DNA of 64,000 bases from Utricularia gibba. Taxonomy: Eukaryota; Streptophyta; Magnoliopsida; Lamiales; Lentibulariaceae. The position numbers and the translations under genes are program-made. How positions within the stretch are numbered: position 1 is the stretch's first letter; each line of letters begins with the position of its first letter. Positions 22,614 to 34,466 of the stretch are shown one piece after another. Location of the stretch: positions 5,363,001-5,427,000 of the forward strand of contig CM007989.1 in the NCBI GenBank assembly GCA_002189035.1. The letters run 5' to 3'. The notes beneath the pieces were generated by a model that was not told the origin of the DNA, did not search any database, and worked only from the letters and a program-made list of their open reading frames with translations.

Positions 22614-25393
22614 CGATAAACGGAAAATTCCTATTATCGTTGCAATAAAATAGAATTTCATTATGAAATAAATTTGTAAGTCTTAATCTTCACAAAATAC
22701 AAATTAAGCACAAGGTGTACAGTGGAATTCGGGGTCGCTCACAAGGAGCTTGTACGTACTAAGTGCAGAATTCAAAGTAATGGTAGTTCTTAGTCTAAGC
22801 TCAAATTAATAATAGTAAGCAATTTCAAGTCTCAAAACAGAAAGTAACAAATACTAGTTCTAACTCAAAGTAATACTAAGATGCCTTAAAGGTTTGCAGG
22901 TGGTGTGGTGCTAAAATGCCTAATTTAATTTACCATGTCCCTACACTTACAACTTCAAATAACTTAAGTCTACCCAGGTCATTCATCATATTTTTGGCTA
23001 AGCTAATCCCCAATATCATCACCAACAATGCAATTAGGTGTGCCCACATGCAAAGTGCATAGAACTAGGTCTACCTAGTTCTACTGGTTCTACCTCGAAC
23101 TAACACCTACTACTCCCACCTTGATTTGTTGATCTATCTTTAAATTAAGCATCTCAGTTCTGAAGTTACTTGTTCCTCTCCTTAGATCTACCCATGGAAT
23201 GATAGAAACAAGAACTAAAAAATAATGATAAATTATGTCATGAATCCTAGATTCACATCACCATGCTTTATCTTAAGACATCCCTAAGGTTCTAGCTACT
23301 CATACTTGGAAGGCAAAATATGATAATATTAACATAAGGCATCGAAAATGTCAAGGATATAGTGAAAGAGTTGGTTGCAGAAATTAAAAATATCAACAAA
23401 CGAAAGTAAAGCAGTAATAGTTCTGGTTTCCGTCTGCTACTGTTCACAAGCCGAAACAGTATGTCAGGACCCATGCCTAGGGCCCAAGAGGCATGAGACA
23501 TGACTGCCAAACCCCATCAAACGTTAGGACTCAAGGCTACTTAACCCCTTTTGTAGCATGGAGAAATAACATTAAGTTGGCTACATATATATTAACTCAC
23601 AACCGTTCAAACATGCAAAAGGAACTACGTCCAGCCTACTTAGCACATTCCTCACAACATAGCTAAGGTTTCAACAGCTATTCACGACATGCCACAACTT
23701 CTATGGGAAAACCTCTAGTTTGGTTGACCACCAGACCTTCAGCCATTCCCCTCTACACCTGGAACAAGTTAAAACATGAAGTGGTCATGCTACTAAAGTT
23801 TGGTAAAAGATAAACGTGCATGAAGTGAAGAAAGAGTGTTTGATCATAAAATCTCAAAGCCAAGCACATATCCAAGTAGTGAGTCCCATTCTCTATCTTT
23901 GCCCAATCCCCTTGACCCTTCAGCTTAGGCATCACCTCCAGATCTTAGGAAATGGGTCATGTATTGCCTAAGTCCTTTAGTAGTGTTCAGAAGAGCCACC
24001 AACCGAACACCACCTCTAAACTCAGACCATAGCATGCATATAACGTGCTCCCTGGCCTTTCTTATCTGGCTTACCCCATAGGGATGCCTCAGACATGTCT
24101 GACATATTTAGCCATGAATCCCATGGTTAAAACCATGTTGCTAGGAGCGTGGGTCCACACTCCTCTCCATTTCCTATCATAAGTTCACATAGCACGTAGG
24201 GAAAAACATTGAGCACTCTATACACTTCAAAAGGGAATACCTGTTTGGAAACTGACCAACAAGGGCACCTAATCCTTGGAAAATAACAAATTAGGTTCTG
24301 AAAGAAGGATTTTAGGGACTCTAAATAGATTTGAAACATTAAGATTAGAAGGACGTGCCCTGCTGGACTTTTCACACAAAGAAGAACAGGGAAGAAAAAC
24401 GGGTTAATGAAAACATGAAAGAAATCTTTCTAAGACAACATATAACAACACATAGGCAATTAATCACATATGTTCCAGAGAAGCATCAAGACATGCTTCT
24501 AAAAACAGTAGCACTCATCCCACTTACCTTCCTACAGAAGTAATCCCTTTCTTATGGCTAATTCCACGAAATTCCTTCCTCTTTAGCTCTAACACCCCCT
24601 TCCTTCCACAACTCTACTTCCTAAGGTATCTCCTCAACAACTCAAAGCAACTCTATCCTCCAGAACTTAAGAGACTCCATGAGTCAGCATACCCTCTATC
24701 CTGAGGTTGCCATGTGGTCCTTCCTTTAGATAGCACTTGCTTCATCTTCATTGGTTAATAAAAACAACCCCCATACCGGTGTGGGCCCCATCCCTTATTG
24801 ATTTCATACATAACCATGATCATTAGAGAGGTACTATGCTAAACCCCAGCATTGGATGTCACAGACCATAACACAGTAGTGCTAGACTAGGTCTTGATCT
24901 TCATTCTTCACGTTGGAGGTTCTTCTCTAGAAAATTGCCCTTGTTTCCCCCCTCTGGTTTAGTATTCCCCCGTGTTGGAGGAGGAGAAACCTAGTGTATC
25001 GCTCTCTTGAGCTCTCCTTGCGATTCTCTCTCCTTCTAAATTTTCTCCTCTCTCTTCCCAAAACAAGTACAATTTCTGACAGCTCTGCTGCTCCTACCCT
25101 GACTTGCAAACAGTCACTGCGACAGTGTATTCATTGCTCCCTGCTCCTCCTCCTGCATGGTGACTTGCACAAAATCTTTGATTCTTCCGTGATTTTTGGG
25201 ACTTACTGTTGAACTCACAATACGGTTAGAACATGGGATTGGCTAGAACAAAAGATTTAGCCCACTAATATACAAAAATCACATATTTATCAAGTTATAT
25301 AAAAATATTTAAAACTATAAAATAAGTAACAAAAGCATTATTAAAAAGCTGTAATTTTCATATCCTAAACACATGAAAATTTGTGTGCTATCA
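22614..25393 (-). repeat. Athila-type 5' LTR carrying a nested solo LTR
   Basis: On the - strand it runs from TGATAGCACACAAATTTTC (25393) to GTTTATCG (22614), followed by the primer-binding site. Subtracting the nested 1,412-bp LTR and one 5-bp duplication leaves about 1.36 kb. The inner part matches the LTR at 62746 onwards (GGTGGTGTGGTG..., ACTTCAAATAACTTAAGTCTAC). Open frames at 24355 and 24994 are not genes. Confidence 0.8.
23462..24873 (-). mobile_element. Solo LTR nested in the Athila-type LTR, CAGTA duplication
   Basis: It starts TGTCAGGACCC and ends GGATGTCACAGACCATAACA on the + strand, so it is a TG...CA unit in either direction. CAGTA flanks it exactly at 23457-23461 and 24874-24878. 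The related LTR near 63590 has the uninterrupted site (GAACAGTAGTGCTA), which confirms the junctions. It is 1,412 bp. The - strand reading ...TGTGACATCC... CCTGACA resembles chromovirus LTRs, so the strand is a guess. Confidence 0.88.
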
Positions 25394-25624
25394 CTCCACG
25401 TCTTTTTGGACCATTTTTCCTTATTTTCATGTTAGAATCAAGCATGCGCATGTAGGTGTTTGTGACTAAAGATCTGTGGTAAAGCTGTATTTATGCAATC
25501 ATGTGCATGTGATTGTTTTACTATGTTCTTTGACATTGAATTTGATGTTTGATTCTTTTTTTTGCAACGTTTTATTTACCAACATGCTCTATAGTATCAT
25601 ATAACCCCAAGTAAATGTGGGAAA
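25394..25624. other. Short unassigned spacer
   Basis: This AT-rich sequence between the Athila-type LTR and PIF copy 2 shows no feature. Confidence 0.5.
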
Positions 25625-26811
25625 ATGTCATGATAATCTCAATTCAAAGTTTGCACCATTTAAGATCCATTTTAATTGTCCATCCATCAATCTCTCATCC
25701 TATTCTAGTCATATTGCTTATCTCTTGTACATGCTCCAATATTCTTGAAGTCTATTCCACTTATTTTTATTTGCAACAAAGTACATTTGTACGGTTGGGT
25801 ATTATTGAATCCAGTCAATAGATTTTTCCATCTTTCCTCTTTAAATGAAGTGTTGCGAAAATTTCCTTTCTCAACCTCTATTAGTGCCCCTTGAAGGAAG
25901 ATCTCAGGTGTAGCCAAATCCATATTACTTTCTTGACAGATTCTTTACTTGGTTGACTTGAAGATGAGGTATATTTTTTCTTTTACCTTTGGTTGCCTTC
26001 ATATTCATTTGTGAAATGAACTTATAAAGGAAAACAAGTCAATCAAGAAAAATACAACTCCAACAAACAAGAAAACACAACAAGGAAAATCACAAACAAG
26101 AAATAACAAAATGATATTCTAAAAAACAAAAGAAATCAGAAGATGATAAAACAAAAAACTTTCTCTACAAATCAAGACTGATTCAACTAATAAAGAGTGT
26201 GTTTCCATTACTAAGCAACTTGATCAAACTATCATGAATCCCAATGTTATTTTCTCAATTCAACAAAAAAAAATCAATTTTATCCTCTACCATAGGAAAC
26301 AATTTTAATTGATTCATGATTGTTAAATAATAAACATTAACAACAAAAAAAACATTCAACAATAATGAATCCTGATAACCAGCCATGTTTCTAGTGGAGA
26401 AATCAAAAAACCCACGTGATAAAATAAATGAAACATGTAAAGAAGTGAAAAAAAATCTTTTGACACATGGTATAGTGACAAACAAAAGTAGAAGTGAACA
26501 CGCCATAAAAAACAAAACTTATAATGCATTCTCTTATAGATACTATCGTTGGTTCACCGTCGATTACAAAAATTACCAATAATTCGCCATCACTTATGGG
26601 AAACAACTGGTTCTATGAGGGAAATCTTTTTTTGGAAAATCACAGAAGAAATAGAACGAAAAATAGAGATTTGCTTACTTTTAATTTATACTGTTCATAT
26701 AATGTGATTTCAAAAATATTTTTATTATAAGTAAAAAATAGTAATAGATGGTGCTTTGTAAATAATTTATTTTTGTTATTTTAGAAGTAGAAAAATCTGT
26801 AGAAATATTCC
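25625..26811 (-). mobile_element. PIF/Harbinger copy 2: 5' end with ORF1 start, truncated
   Basis: The right edge is a terminal inverted repeat (- strand GGAATATTTCTACAGATTTT, 26784-26811) that matches the reverse complement of the right end of copy 1 at about 19517-19544. Leftwards it matches copy 1 from 10575 to 10990 and then, continuously, the ORF1 segment that in copy 1 resumes at 15195. It therefore shows what ORF1 looked like before the copia and LTR-like insertions. It ends abruptly at about 25625. ORF1 has several stops. Confidence 0.75.
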
Positions 26812-27983
26812 TTAACACTGTTTTATTTTACCTTTCCAAAAATTTTTAGCTTCTCAACTCTAAGTTGTTATCTCGTTTTTGGTTCAAAATGTAATTCAAA
26901 AATGTGGTGGTGTCGATTGACTTGATGTGTAAAATGTTTGTCTTTGGTTTTTTTTGTAAGTATTTCTTATTTCAAGTTCAAATCTCTCTTTGTTTTAATT
27001 TTCTTCCCTTGGATGTGTAGCATCCTCCATCCAAAAAGAACAACCTTTTTTCTTTTGGTTCTTTTGTATCTTTGCCTCTCACTCGTTTTATGTCGTCATA
27101 ATTTTATGGCAAATGACATTGTTTAATGCTAATCTTATACAAATACACATAAAAATAAATGATGAAAAGGTGAGTGATTTGGTTCACTTTTATAAAAAAT
27201 ACTGACAATACTAAAAGTTATGAAATTACTTACAATAACATTTAGAATACATAATTTGATCAATAATCGTACTAATTTCATAACATAAAACCGCAATAAA
27301 ATGACATGTTCCAAGTGCATCGACTAAGTTTTTGACTGGCTACCCACTAATATTACACTTATACTAATCCATTGTGAACTCCTATCATCTCGTTTAGCTA
27401 TTCAGTACACATTCCACCTTAACTTGTCTAGTGATAACACTCATCTCAATCTGAGGGTTGCTCGATTTAGAATTCATACATAACTTCAAAGACAAATTTA
27501 CTTGAATTTACCGCATCTGAATTGTATACTAATATATAACAACATTCAACCATAATAGAGAAATTTAATGATGAGTTCTGATATTGCTTGGGTTAAAAAA
27601 TTTATATGTCACTCACATTATTTAATATCCCATAATCTTGTTCTTAGTTGGATTTTATTAATAATGAATTGTCGTGATTCATGTCCAGGGGTAAGAATCA
27701 TGGATCATAATCATCAAATCTCAACCCAATGCTAGGACTTAAGTTCTTGATTCTTCTAATATATAAGAACTCAAGGTAAGGCAAATTTAAACTAATATGA
27801 TAACTATTACAAAAAAGTACTTGTGCAGAAATTTTCAAAAACTTAAAATATAAACACATTGAGAGTCTAGTTGTCTAGTTGCCTTAAAAAATAAGACATG
27901 TATTATGTTTGTTTGGCTTATCCCATAGAGGTGCCTCAAAATATTTGACTTATCTTTGAATTTCATGGTCATGCCATGTATCT
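26812..27983. other. AT-rich stretch, no gene seen
   Basis: Scattered short open frames have no coding pattern. The segment near 27895-27960 (ACATG..ATGTTTG.. CTTATCCCATAGAGGTGCCTC) weakly resembles the nested solo LTR near 24060-24100 (TTACCCCATAGGGATGCCTC), so part may be an old LTR remnant. Confidence 0.4.
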
Positions 27984-28457
27984 TGTTAAGGGTGAAAATC
28001 GGTGTTCTGTCAGAGGCCGATTTTCGGGTCTCGGATCTGGATGGATGCATCGTATCCAGTCGTGCGTTGCGTATTTTGTGTGGTGCGGTTAGAGTAAATA
28101 AGGATAGACAGAGATTTTTAACATGGAAACCGTCGGAGAACGGAAAAACCACGGAGCTGTCGAAGCTCGCCGGAAAATATCTTCACTAGACGGGAGTAGG
28201 AAGAATATAGGTTGGAGGGCTTGGAGTCGAACCCCTTTCTCTTCAGAATTTATGCTATTTATAGAAGAGATCAATCTGACCAAATCCTGACTTCTGTGGT
28301 TGTCAGTTACTTTCTGCGCCTGCACTATGATCCTACTTTTCAGTGGATCACTGCATGTTCTGCCATAATTAGGTTTGTCGACTGGCACTATCTTATCAGA
28401 GCACATTTTTACAGCTTTTCAGAGTCCAACTATCCTCATCCAATTTACACCCCACCA
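27984..28457 (-). mobile_element. Solo Tat-type LTR, TATCT duplication
   Basis: It begins TGTTAAGGGTGAAAATCGG and ends CCCCACCA and is flanked exactly by TATCT (27979-27983 and 28458-28462). It is 474 bp and clearly related to, but diverged from, the 504-bp LTRs at 28804 and 37399. Strand follows the full-length relative. Confidence 0.9.
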
Positions 28458-28462
28458 TATCT

Positions 28463-28803
28463 AGAAATGTAGGTCCACACATGCTCTATCTATTTTTAAA
28501 GTTATTGTTACATAGCACATGCAACAAACAATTGTAGGTATAAAGTTATTTTTTAAATTTATTGTTATCTAGAATGGTTTCTATGCTTGTCTTACCAAGA
28601 TCCATGTTGACTGTGTATATCAAATAAGTACAACTCATTTGGAAAGCAACAACCGTAGGTGTCTATTCTATATTAGAAAAAATGTTAGAGCTTATTTACA
28701 AGAATATTACAAATCCTGAACTCATTTTGCAAATATAGACAACAAGGTAAACCATATTGTAAGAACCATATATCGTACCTTACTCAACTTTTCAATAACA
28801 ATA
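28463..28803. other. AT-rich spacer, nothing recognised
   Basis: No coding or repeat signal is seen. Its last five bases, CAATA (28799-28803), are the left target duplication of the following element. Confidence 0.5.
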
Positions 28804-29307
28804 TGTTGGGGGTAAAATCGATGTCCGATGGGGGGCCGATTTTGGGGTGATGAGTGCAATCTGGAATATCACTCTTAATTGCGTTTTTCACGGTTGGTTC
28901 GGTTGGAATGAGGGTATGCAAAGATTTTTACATGGAAACCGCCGGAAGACGGAAAAACCACGGAGCTATCGGAACTATGCGGAAAAGATTTCCAGTAGAC
29001 AGAGGTGGCCAAGAAGAGGATACAAGTTGAAGAGTTCTCAGAGTCCAACCTCCTTTTCATCATAGTTCCTTCTATTTATAGAAGAGCTCAATCTGACCGA
29101 ATCCTGACGTCTACAAATGTCGGTTGCTTTCTACACCTGCTATACGATTTCGCTTTTCAGAGGATCGCCATCTGCACTACCGCAATTCGGCTGCTTTTAA
29201 GACTGTGCCTCTGACCTACAGCGTTCGGTCGGCTAGTGCAATCCTGTCATAAAATCTTTTGGCAACTTTTCAGAGTCGGCTGATTATACCCGATTTGTAC
29301 CCCATCA
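28804..29307 (-). repeat. 3' LTR of the Tat element
   Basis: It is TG-started on both strands: TGTTGGGGGTAAAATCG ... TTGTACCCCATCA. The polypurine tract lies just inside (- strand CAGAGGGGTTGAA, about 29308-29321). TATA-like TATTTATAGAAG near 29075 lies on the + strand only. Confidence 0.93.
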
Positions 29308-29589
29308 TTCAACCCCTCTGATTTGCCGATATTGGCCCTTCCGGGCAAATCGGGGAATCAGAATTAATACTACGCAAATTTCAAACCTGCCGCTTTTAAT
29401 GAGTGAGCCTCAAGCCGATTCAGACCAATTTCCTCGCCACGCGTCACCTCTTGGGCATGCCACGTTTTTTCCCGCTCATTCTTGGCATTCCAAACGACGC
29501 ACCGTTTCGTCTCCCAAATATCTCCCCTATTAATAGACGTTCTCTCCGTCATTTTTTCCCCTTTGCCTTCTTGGATCGCTCGCATGATT

Positions 29590-31518
29590 TCAGTCCTGCC
29601 AGGGATAGTCAGATACCATGAGGGATGGGGGAACGACCCCTTCCCAGATTCAGCCTTCCAGTCCCTATAGCTTACCTGGAGAGCGGTCTCTACTTTCCGC
29701 TCCATCCCCTCATCGTTCAATTCTTGAACATGTTCTCCGTTCCTCTTTTCTGTCTTTCTCCCAACTCAATATTCTGTTTCACCACCTTTCTCTTCTATTC
29801 GGCGGGTTTGGACCCGAATATGACTCTGGTGGATTTCTTCCAACTTTTCAAAGTTGCCGTCCGTAAGGGTAAGCGCCCCATGCATGGTTTTTCTCATTTC
29901 CAATTTCACCGATTTGAAGATCACCCCGATTTCGTCCTTAGAGCTCCTAATACCCATCATAACTAGTGGTCTTCCTTCATTTGGGTCGCTCCCCCATCTG
30001 GGGCCAGGTGGAATTTTCCGATTAAGCCCCCCATGCCTTTCAAAGTAAAGCTTTTCGGACGCTTCCGTCCCTCTAATGAATCTTGTAGGGAGGTATACCG
30101 GAGACTGGGTGAGTGCTCCGTTAGATTCGAGCCTCGGGCTCTAATGCTTTCAAAAGAATCCTTATTGGCATGCGGAATTCTTGGTCGTAATCGGGATGGG
30201 CAGTGGCCTGATTTTCTTATTCCTCCGGGTTCCAATTTGGAGTATTGGCTTCTTTTGCAATCTCCACGTAATATTCCTTCTGACTCGGCTGCACTCCCCA
30301 CCTCCGATCCGGTATCCCCTCTTCCCTCTGATCTGGCCCTCGAGTCCTCTAACTGGCCTTTAACCCAAAACAAGAGAAAAAGGGTTAAGGTTTCTACGCA
30401 GGGACCTCCTAACACACAAAGAGTTAGCCAGGTTCTGCTTCCCTATCTTGTAATTTCTTTATCGCATTTCTGCTGAGATGCGCCAAATGCAGGAATCGGA
30501 TGCAGCTCCTTCTGCACTGCTTTGTCTGACTTCTGGTAGCCTGTTGCTAAGAGTCTCCGATTCTAACCTTTTAACTTTTCTCCCAGGCCGATTCACCCTC
30601 AGCTCACTCAGATGCTGCCGGTCACCTTCTGGAGGATCAAGTGGTTGAGGTTTCCAAGACTCGGGAATTGACTCCTCCACCGTCGGGAAAAGGAAAAGAA
30701 AGGCTTCCCCCTTCACCGATATTCAACGAAGATCCCATTCCTGGCACCGGACTTCTTTCAACCGGTGCTTCCTCATCGATCCCTCCGAGTAATGCAGGGG
30801 GGATTTCCACTTCTCCAATTCAGGTAAGGGAGGATCCTGCTCATCCCCCCTCTTCGGTCCCCTCGGAGCTGCAAATAGCCCTAGAAGAGGCTACCTCGAA
30901 TCTTTCAGGAGTTCAGCCGGAAATTGTACTTAAAGGGATTTAGCAAGTATTCTCTCTCCCTTTTGGAATCATATATATCTGGTTCCTCACTTGCTGATTT
31001 TGTCCTAGGCTCTGACCTTCGGATGGGGGATGGCCAAGGAAATGGGGTCCCATTCAAAGGAAGTTTCTCGGCTTCAAGCTCAAATCGCGGCTCAGGATGC
31101 CAAGATAAAGTCAATGGGGAAGGAAGGGAGCATATTGAGAAGCATGCTCGGGAAGCATACCCGCCGAGAAGAGGAGTTGCAGAACCTGGTTAGTGAAATG
31201 GGGAAGGTGATTGATGATGCCAACTCCGAGAAAGAGAGTTTTAAAGTGCAACTCGAGGAAGCGGAGGCAGAGTTGAAACAAGCCAAGGATAACGTTTCGG
31301 TCCTGATCGGGCGACTGACTGCGCTGATTCGGGCGAGGATAGGGCGAGAGAATGATGCTAAGCTGAGATCCTCCTGCATCTTAGTTTTTCGTGACTTGGT
31401 GTTTGTCCCCCTGCTGTGGGGCTTTTTGAATATTTTTGCTGTCCCGGTTCGGGATTTATACCTTCTAGTTTACCCAGTTTTTGGCATCACTATTGCCCTC
31501 GTTGATCTCCTCGTTTAA
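29590..31518 (+). CDS. Antisense gene of the Tat element: gypsy-type transposon domain plus coiled coil
   Basis: This gene is encoded on the strand opposite to gag-pol. An N-terminal segment at about 29630-29960 reads LPVPIAYLESGLYFPLHPLI...PLFCLSPNS...DPNMTLVDFFQLF, matching the plant 'putative gypsy type transposon' domain (Pfam PF04195). A middle segment at 30033-30420 has RFRPSNESCREVY and basic KRKRVKV (a possible nuclear signal). After intron-like gaps (GT at about 30431 to CCCAG at about 30590, and GTAAGG at about 30823 to TCCTAG at about 31010) a Pro/Ser-rich part and then a long coiled coil (31030-31350: MAKEMGSHSKEVSRLQAQIA, EEELQNLVSEM) follow. A stop or frame change at 29968 breaks the first exon. 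The function is unknown; regulation of the element has been proposed for Tat antisense genes. Confidence 0.7.
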
Positions 31519-32488
31519 TATGTTGTGTGATTCGCTGATCTCCCAGTGGGACTTCTCTGCATGCATACGTGCTAAGGGTATGACCCAGACCCCCTCGCGA
31601 ACTGAATCGTTTCTTTCGTTTGGGTGGATCTTCCGCATCTTTCAGTCAAATTTATTCCGATTGTGTTTGCCGCTTCAAGGCCTAGCGGTGAGGACCCCGC
31701 TTTGAGGCTTTTTTGGAGTTTACTCAGATGGTTTAGGAAAGTGAAGCCCGAATCATACCAAGGCTTACCTTAGTCATGGAAGTCTGGGTTTTGGTGATGT
31801 CACATTTCGAGGGAATCCCCGAGTTGGTTTGTCGTGTCCATTATGGGCTTAGGCTCGGAAGGTTCGCCTAGGCTTTTGTGATCCAGGGGGAGGGTGTCTT
31901 TTTGCCAACCCTTTGGTTGGGCTTTTTGATTTTGGTTTGCCTTAGTATTTCCTCATACAAGCTAAACCGCTGCTAGGGAAGTAGGTCGGAACCCCTCATG
32001 GGTTGAGCGACTTCTCCAATCCAAAAGGGCCCTCTTTTGGCCGAACCCCATTGTTTTGAACATGGGTGGATTTTCTTTGGGTGCTCTTGCTGACTCGAGA
32101 TTTCGACAATAAGGTCAATACTTAAGGGCTTTTCAGGGCTTACGCGTGCGGTTTACGGAAATCGGTTCCCAAATTGTACCAGGGCTTACTCTTGTCCCTA
32201 ACACCTGGGTTTGGGAGATCACATATATATACATCAGGGAAGCCCCGAGTTGATTTGCTGTATGCCGTAGGGAATGCCGATTTAGGAGATTACCTTGGGC
32301 TTACGTTACTTGGCCAGAGCTTATGGTTTAAATCTTTGAGGGTCTGCCTGGGCTTACGCGACTCGGCCAGGGCTTATGGTTTCGTTTACCCATCTCCACT
32401 TTGGAGGAATTTATAGGTGCTTGAGTGTTTTGAGGAAGAGAATACCGGATTCTGCGCAAACCTGTGATGGAGGTTGATATTGAGCCAG
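31519..32488. other. Non-coding part of the Tat element between the antisense gene and integrase
   Basis: This GC-richer stretch carries repeated GGGCTTACG / GGGCTTATGG phrases (for example near 32136, 32300, 32352, 32371). No protein domain is recognised. Tat elements usually have a long untranslated block here. Confidence 0.55.
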
Positions 32489-33786
32489 TTAGGTGTAGAA
32501 TTTCCTTAGGTGTGATGCATTCCACGACCTTGGGAATTCCATGCCATCTAACTGTTCTAGACGATACGCTCCTTTTCCGATCACCCTCGAAATCCGATAA
32601 GGGCTTTCCCAATTGCGGTCTAACTTCCCAACATGTCTCTGTGGTTGGATGCTTCGGAGCACCAAATCTCCTTCGGAGAATTCCCTTGGGTATACCGACT
32701 TGTTGTAACTCTTCTTCCTTCTTCTCTGATAAGCCCCTAGTCGGTTATAGACGCTTTGTCGTTTTTCTTCCAATAGCTCCAACTCTAGTTTTCGCAGGTT
32801 AGCATTTTCCTCTTTATTGTAGTGCTCCACCCGATAGCTTTTCAGGGTTAGTTCAATCGGGCATACGGCTTCTGAACCGTAAACCAATAAGAAGGGAGAC
32901 TCTTCCGTGGTTGTTCGAGGGGTGGCGATACGACCACAGCACCCCCTCCGAAATCTTCAAGCTTAGTCTTCATACCTAGTCTGAGCGTTCGGTTTGTTAC
33001 CTCCGTAAGACCATTGCTCTGCGGGTGATACACTGAAGTGAAGTTGTCCTTTACCGAATATTTATCCAGGAATGCATCCATTCTTCCTCCAGCGAATTGG
33101 GTTCCGTTATCGGTCACTAGTTCTTGAGGAATCCCGAACCGGATGAAGATATTTCTCCACAGAAATCGAATAACGGTCTCCTCTGATATTTTTGCCACGA
33201 CTTCAGCCTCTATCCATTTGGAGAAATACTCGACTCCCACGATGACAAATTTCCTTTGGCCTGAGTTTTGGGGGAACGGCCCCATAATATCCACTCCCCA
33301 CCGATCAAACAGGCATGAGAATGGAAGAGAGGTCAGGCCGTTTACCGGTTTTCTTGGTATACTTGCATTATATTGACATACTTTGCATTTTTTCACCATC
33401 TCGGTAATATCCCGCTTCATAGTTGGCCAATAATATCGGATTCTCAAAGCTTTCCTGCACAAGGATCGTATCCCAACGTGGCTGCTGCATTCCCCTTCAT
33501 GCAGATCGGTTATAAGTTCTTGAGAGTGTTTTGTCCCGACACACCTCAATAGGGGTCCATCTAATGATCTTCGGTAGATAATTCCATTTATCAGCGTATA
33601 CCTTTTTGCCTTAATCTCCAGTTGTCGGGCTTCCGCTTTATAGGGTGGCTTTTCTCTGTTCTGCAGGTATTGGATGTAGGGTGATGTCCAATCTTCAAGG
33701 AGGCTCAGCTGCGAAGAGATGTCGTTTCCTAATCGTTGGGTAATATGATTCACCGCCCGCAAAGTTACCGAAGGCTGATCCCGCAA
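32489..33786 (-). pseudogene. Integrase of the Tat element
   Basis: The HHCC zinc finger is at about 33510-33380 (LHEGECSSHVGIRSLC...VKKCKVCQYN). The DDE core has D in RWGVDIMGPFP (about 33300), D in ELVTDNGTQFAGG (about 33110) and E in YHPQSNGLTEVTNRTL (about 33010). Between 32950 and 32850 the frame changes from the core to the C-terminal domain, where 32887-32489 reads MVYGSEAVCPIEL...EGDLVLRSI...ISRVIGKGAYRLEQLDG. The catalytic residues are all present, but the frameshift would truncate the protein. Confidence 0.9.
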
Positions 33787-33834
33787 TCAGATCGTCACGC
33801 TCCCTTCCTTTAATCCCAGAAAACCTGCTACAAA

Positions 33835-34466
33835 TCAGGCGAGACTGTCCGCGAATCCATTTTCCTCCCGTGCAATATGCGACAAAGTGTACTCCTTGAA
33901 GGTCCTTGCTAACTCCATCTTAGCACAGTATAGAGCCATCAGGGGGTCATGGGTTTCATATTCATCCGAATACTGTCCTTGTACTAGCTGTGAGTCCGTA
34001 TAAACGTCGAGCTCTGCAACACCAAGCTCCCTGGCAATTTTCATCCCTTCGACCAAGGCCTCATATTCGGCTACATTGTTAGAGGCGGAGAATAGGAACT
34101 TCACCGTGATGTAGATATGTTCTCCGTCTAGAGTTCGGATATCGATTCCCCCACCGGCCCGTTGTATGTGGAACCGTCGACGTACATTGTCCATCGGCCA
34201 ATGGTCTCTACAAAACGGTCAATAGGTCTGGTCATTTCGACCAAAAAATCGGCGAAAGGTTGGGCCTTGATCGCTGTTCTCAACTTAAATTCAATATCCA
34301 TCGTACTCAATTCGACCGCCCACTTGGCAACCCTTCCGGAAATCTCTGGTTGAGATAGGATATTTTTCAGAGGCTGATTTGTGAATACCACGATGTGCCG
34401 ATCTTGGAAATATGACCTTAACTTGGTGGCCGCCATCTTTAGTGCCAAGATGAATTTTTCTATCAC
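33835..34466 (-). pseudogene. RNase H domains of the Tat element
   Basis: The first RNase H reads IEKFILALKMAATKLRSYFQDRHIVVFTNQPLKNIL at 34464-34350 and continues through SGRVAKWAVELSTMDIEFKLR. After a frame change the second, Tat-specific archaeal-like RNase H reads LFSASNNVAEYEALVEGMKIA, then DVYTDSQLVQGQY and LSHIAREENGFADSLA (34110-33840). The tandem of a degenerate and a second RNase H is a Tat/Athila-type trait known from the literature. Confidence 0.85.

Noticed and set aside
24355-25212. Open frames in 24.3-25.2 kb looked like small genes.
   Set aside because: They fall inside the Athila-type LTR and its nested solo LTR and show no codon pattern or domain.
29366-29720. A - strand open frame of about 116 codons opposite the antisense gene.
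   Set aside because: No domain is seen, and it overlaps the PF04195-like coding pattern of the + strand.
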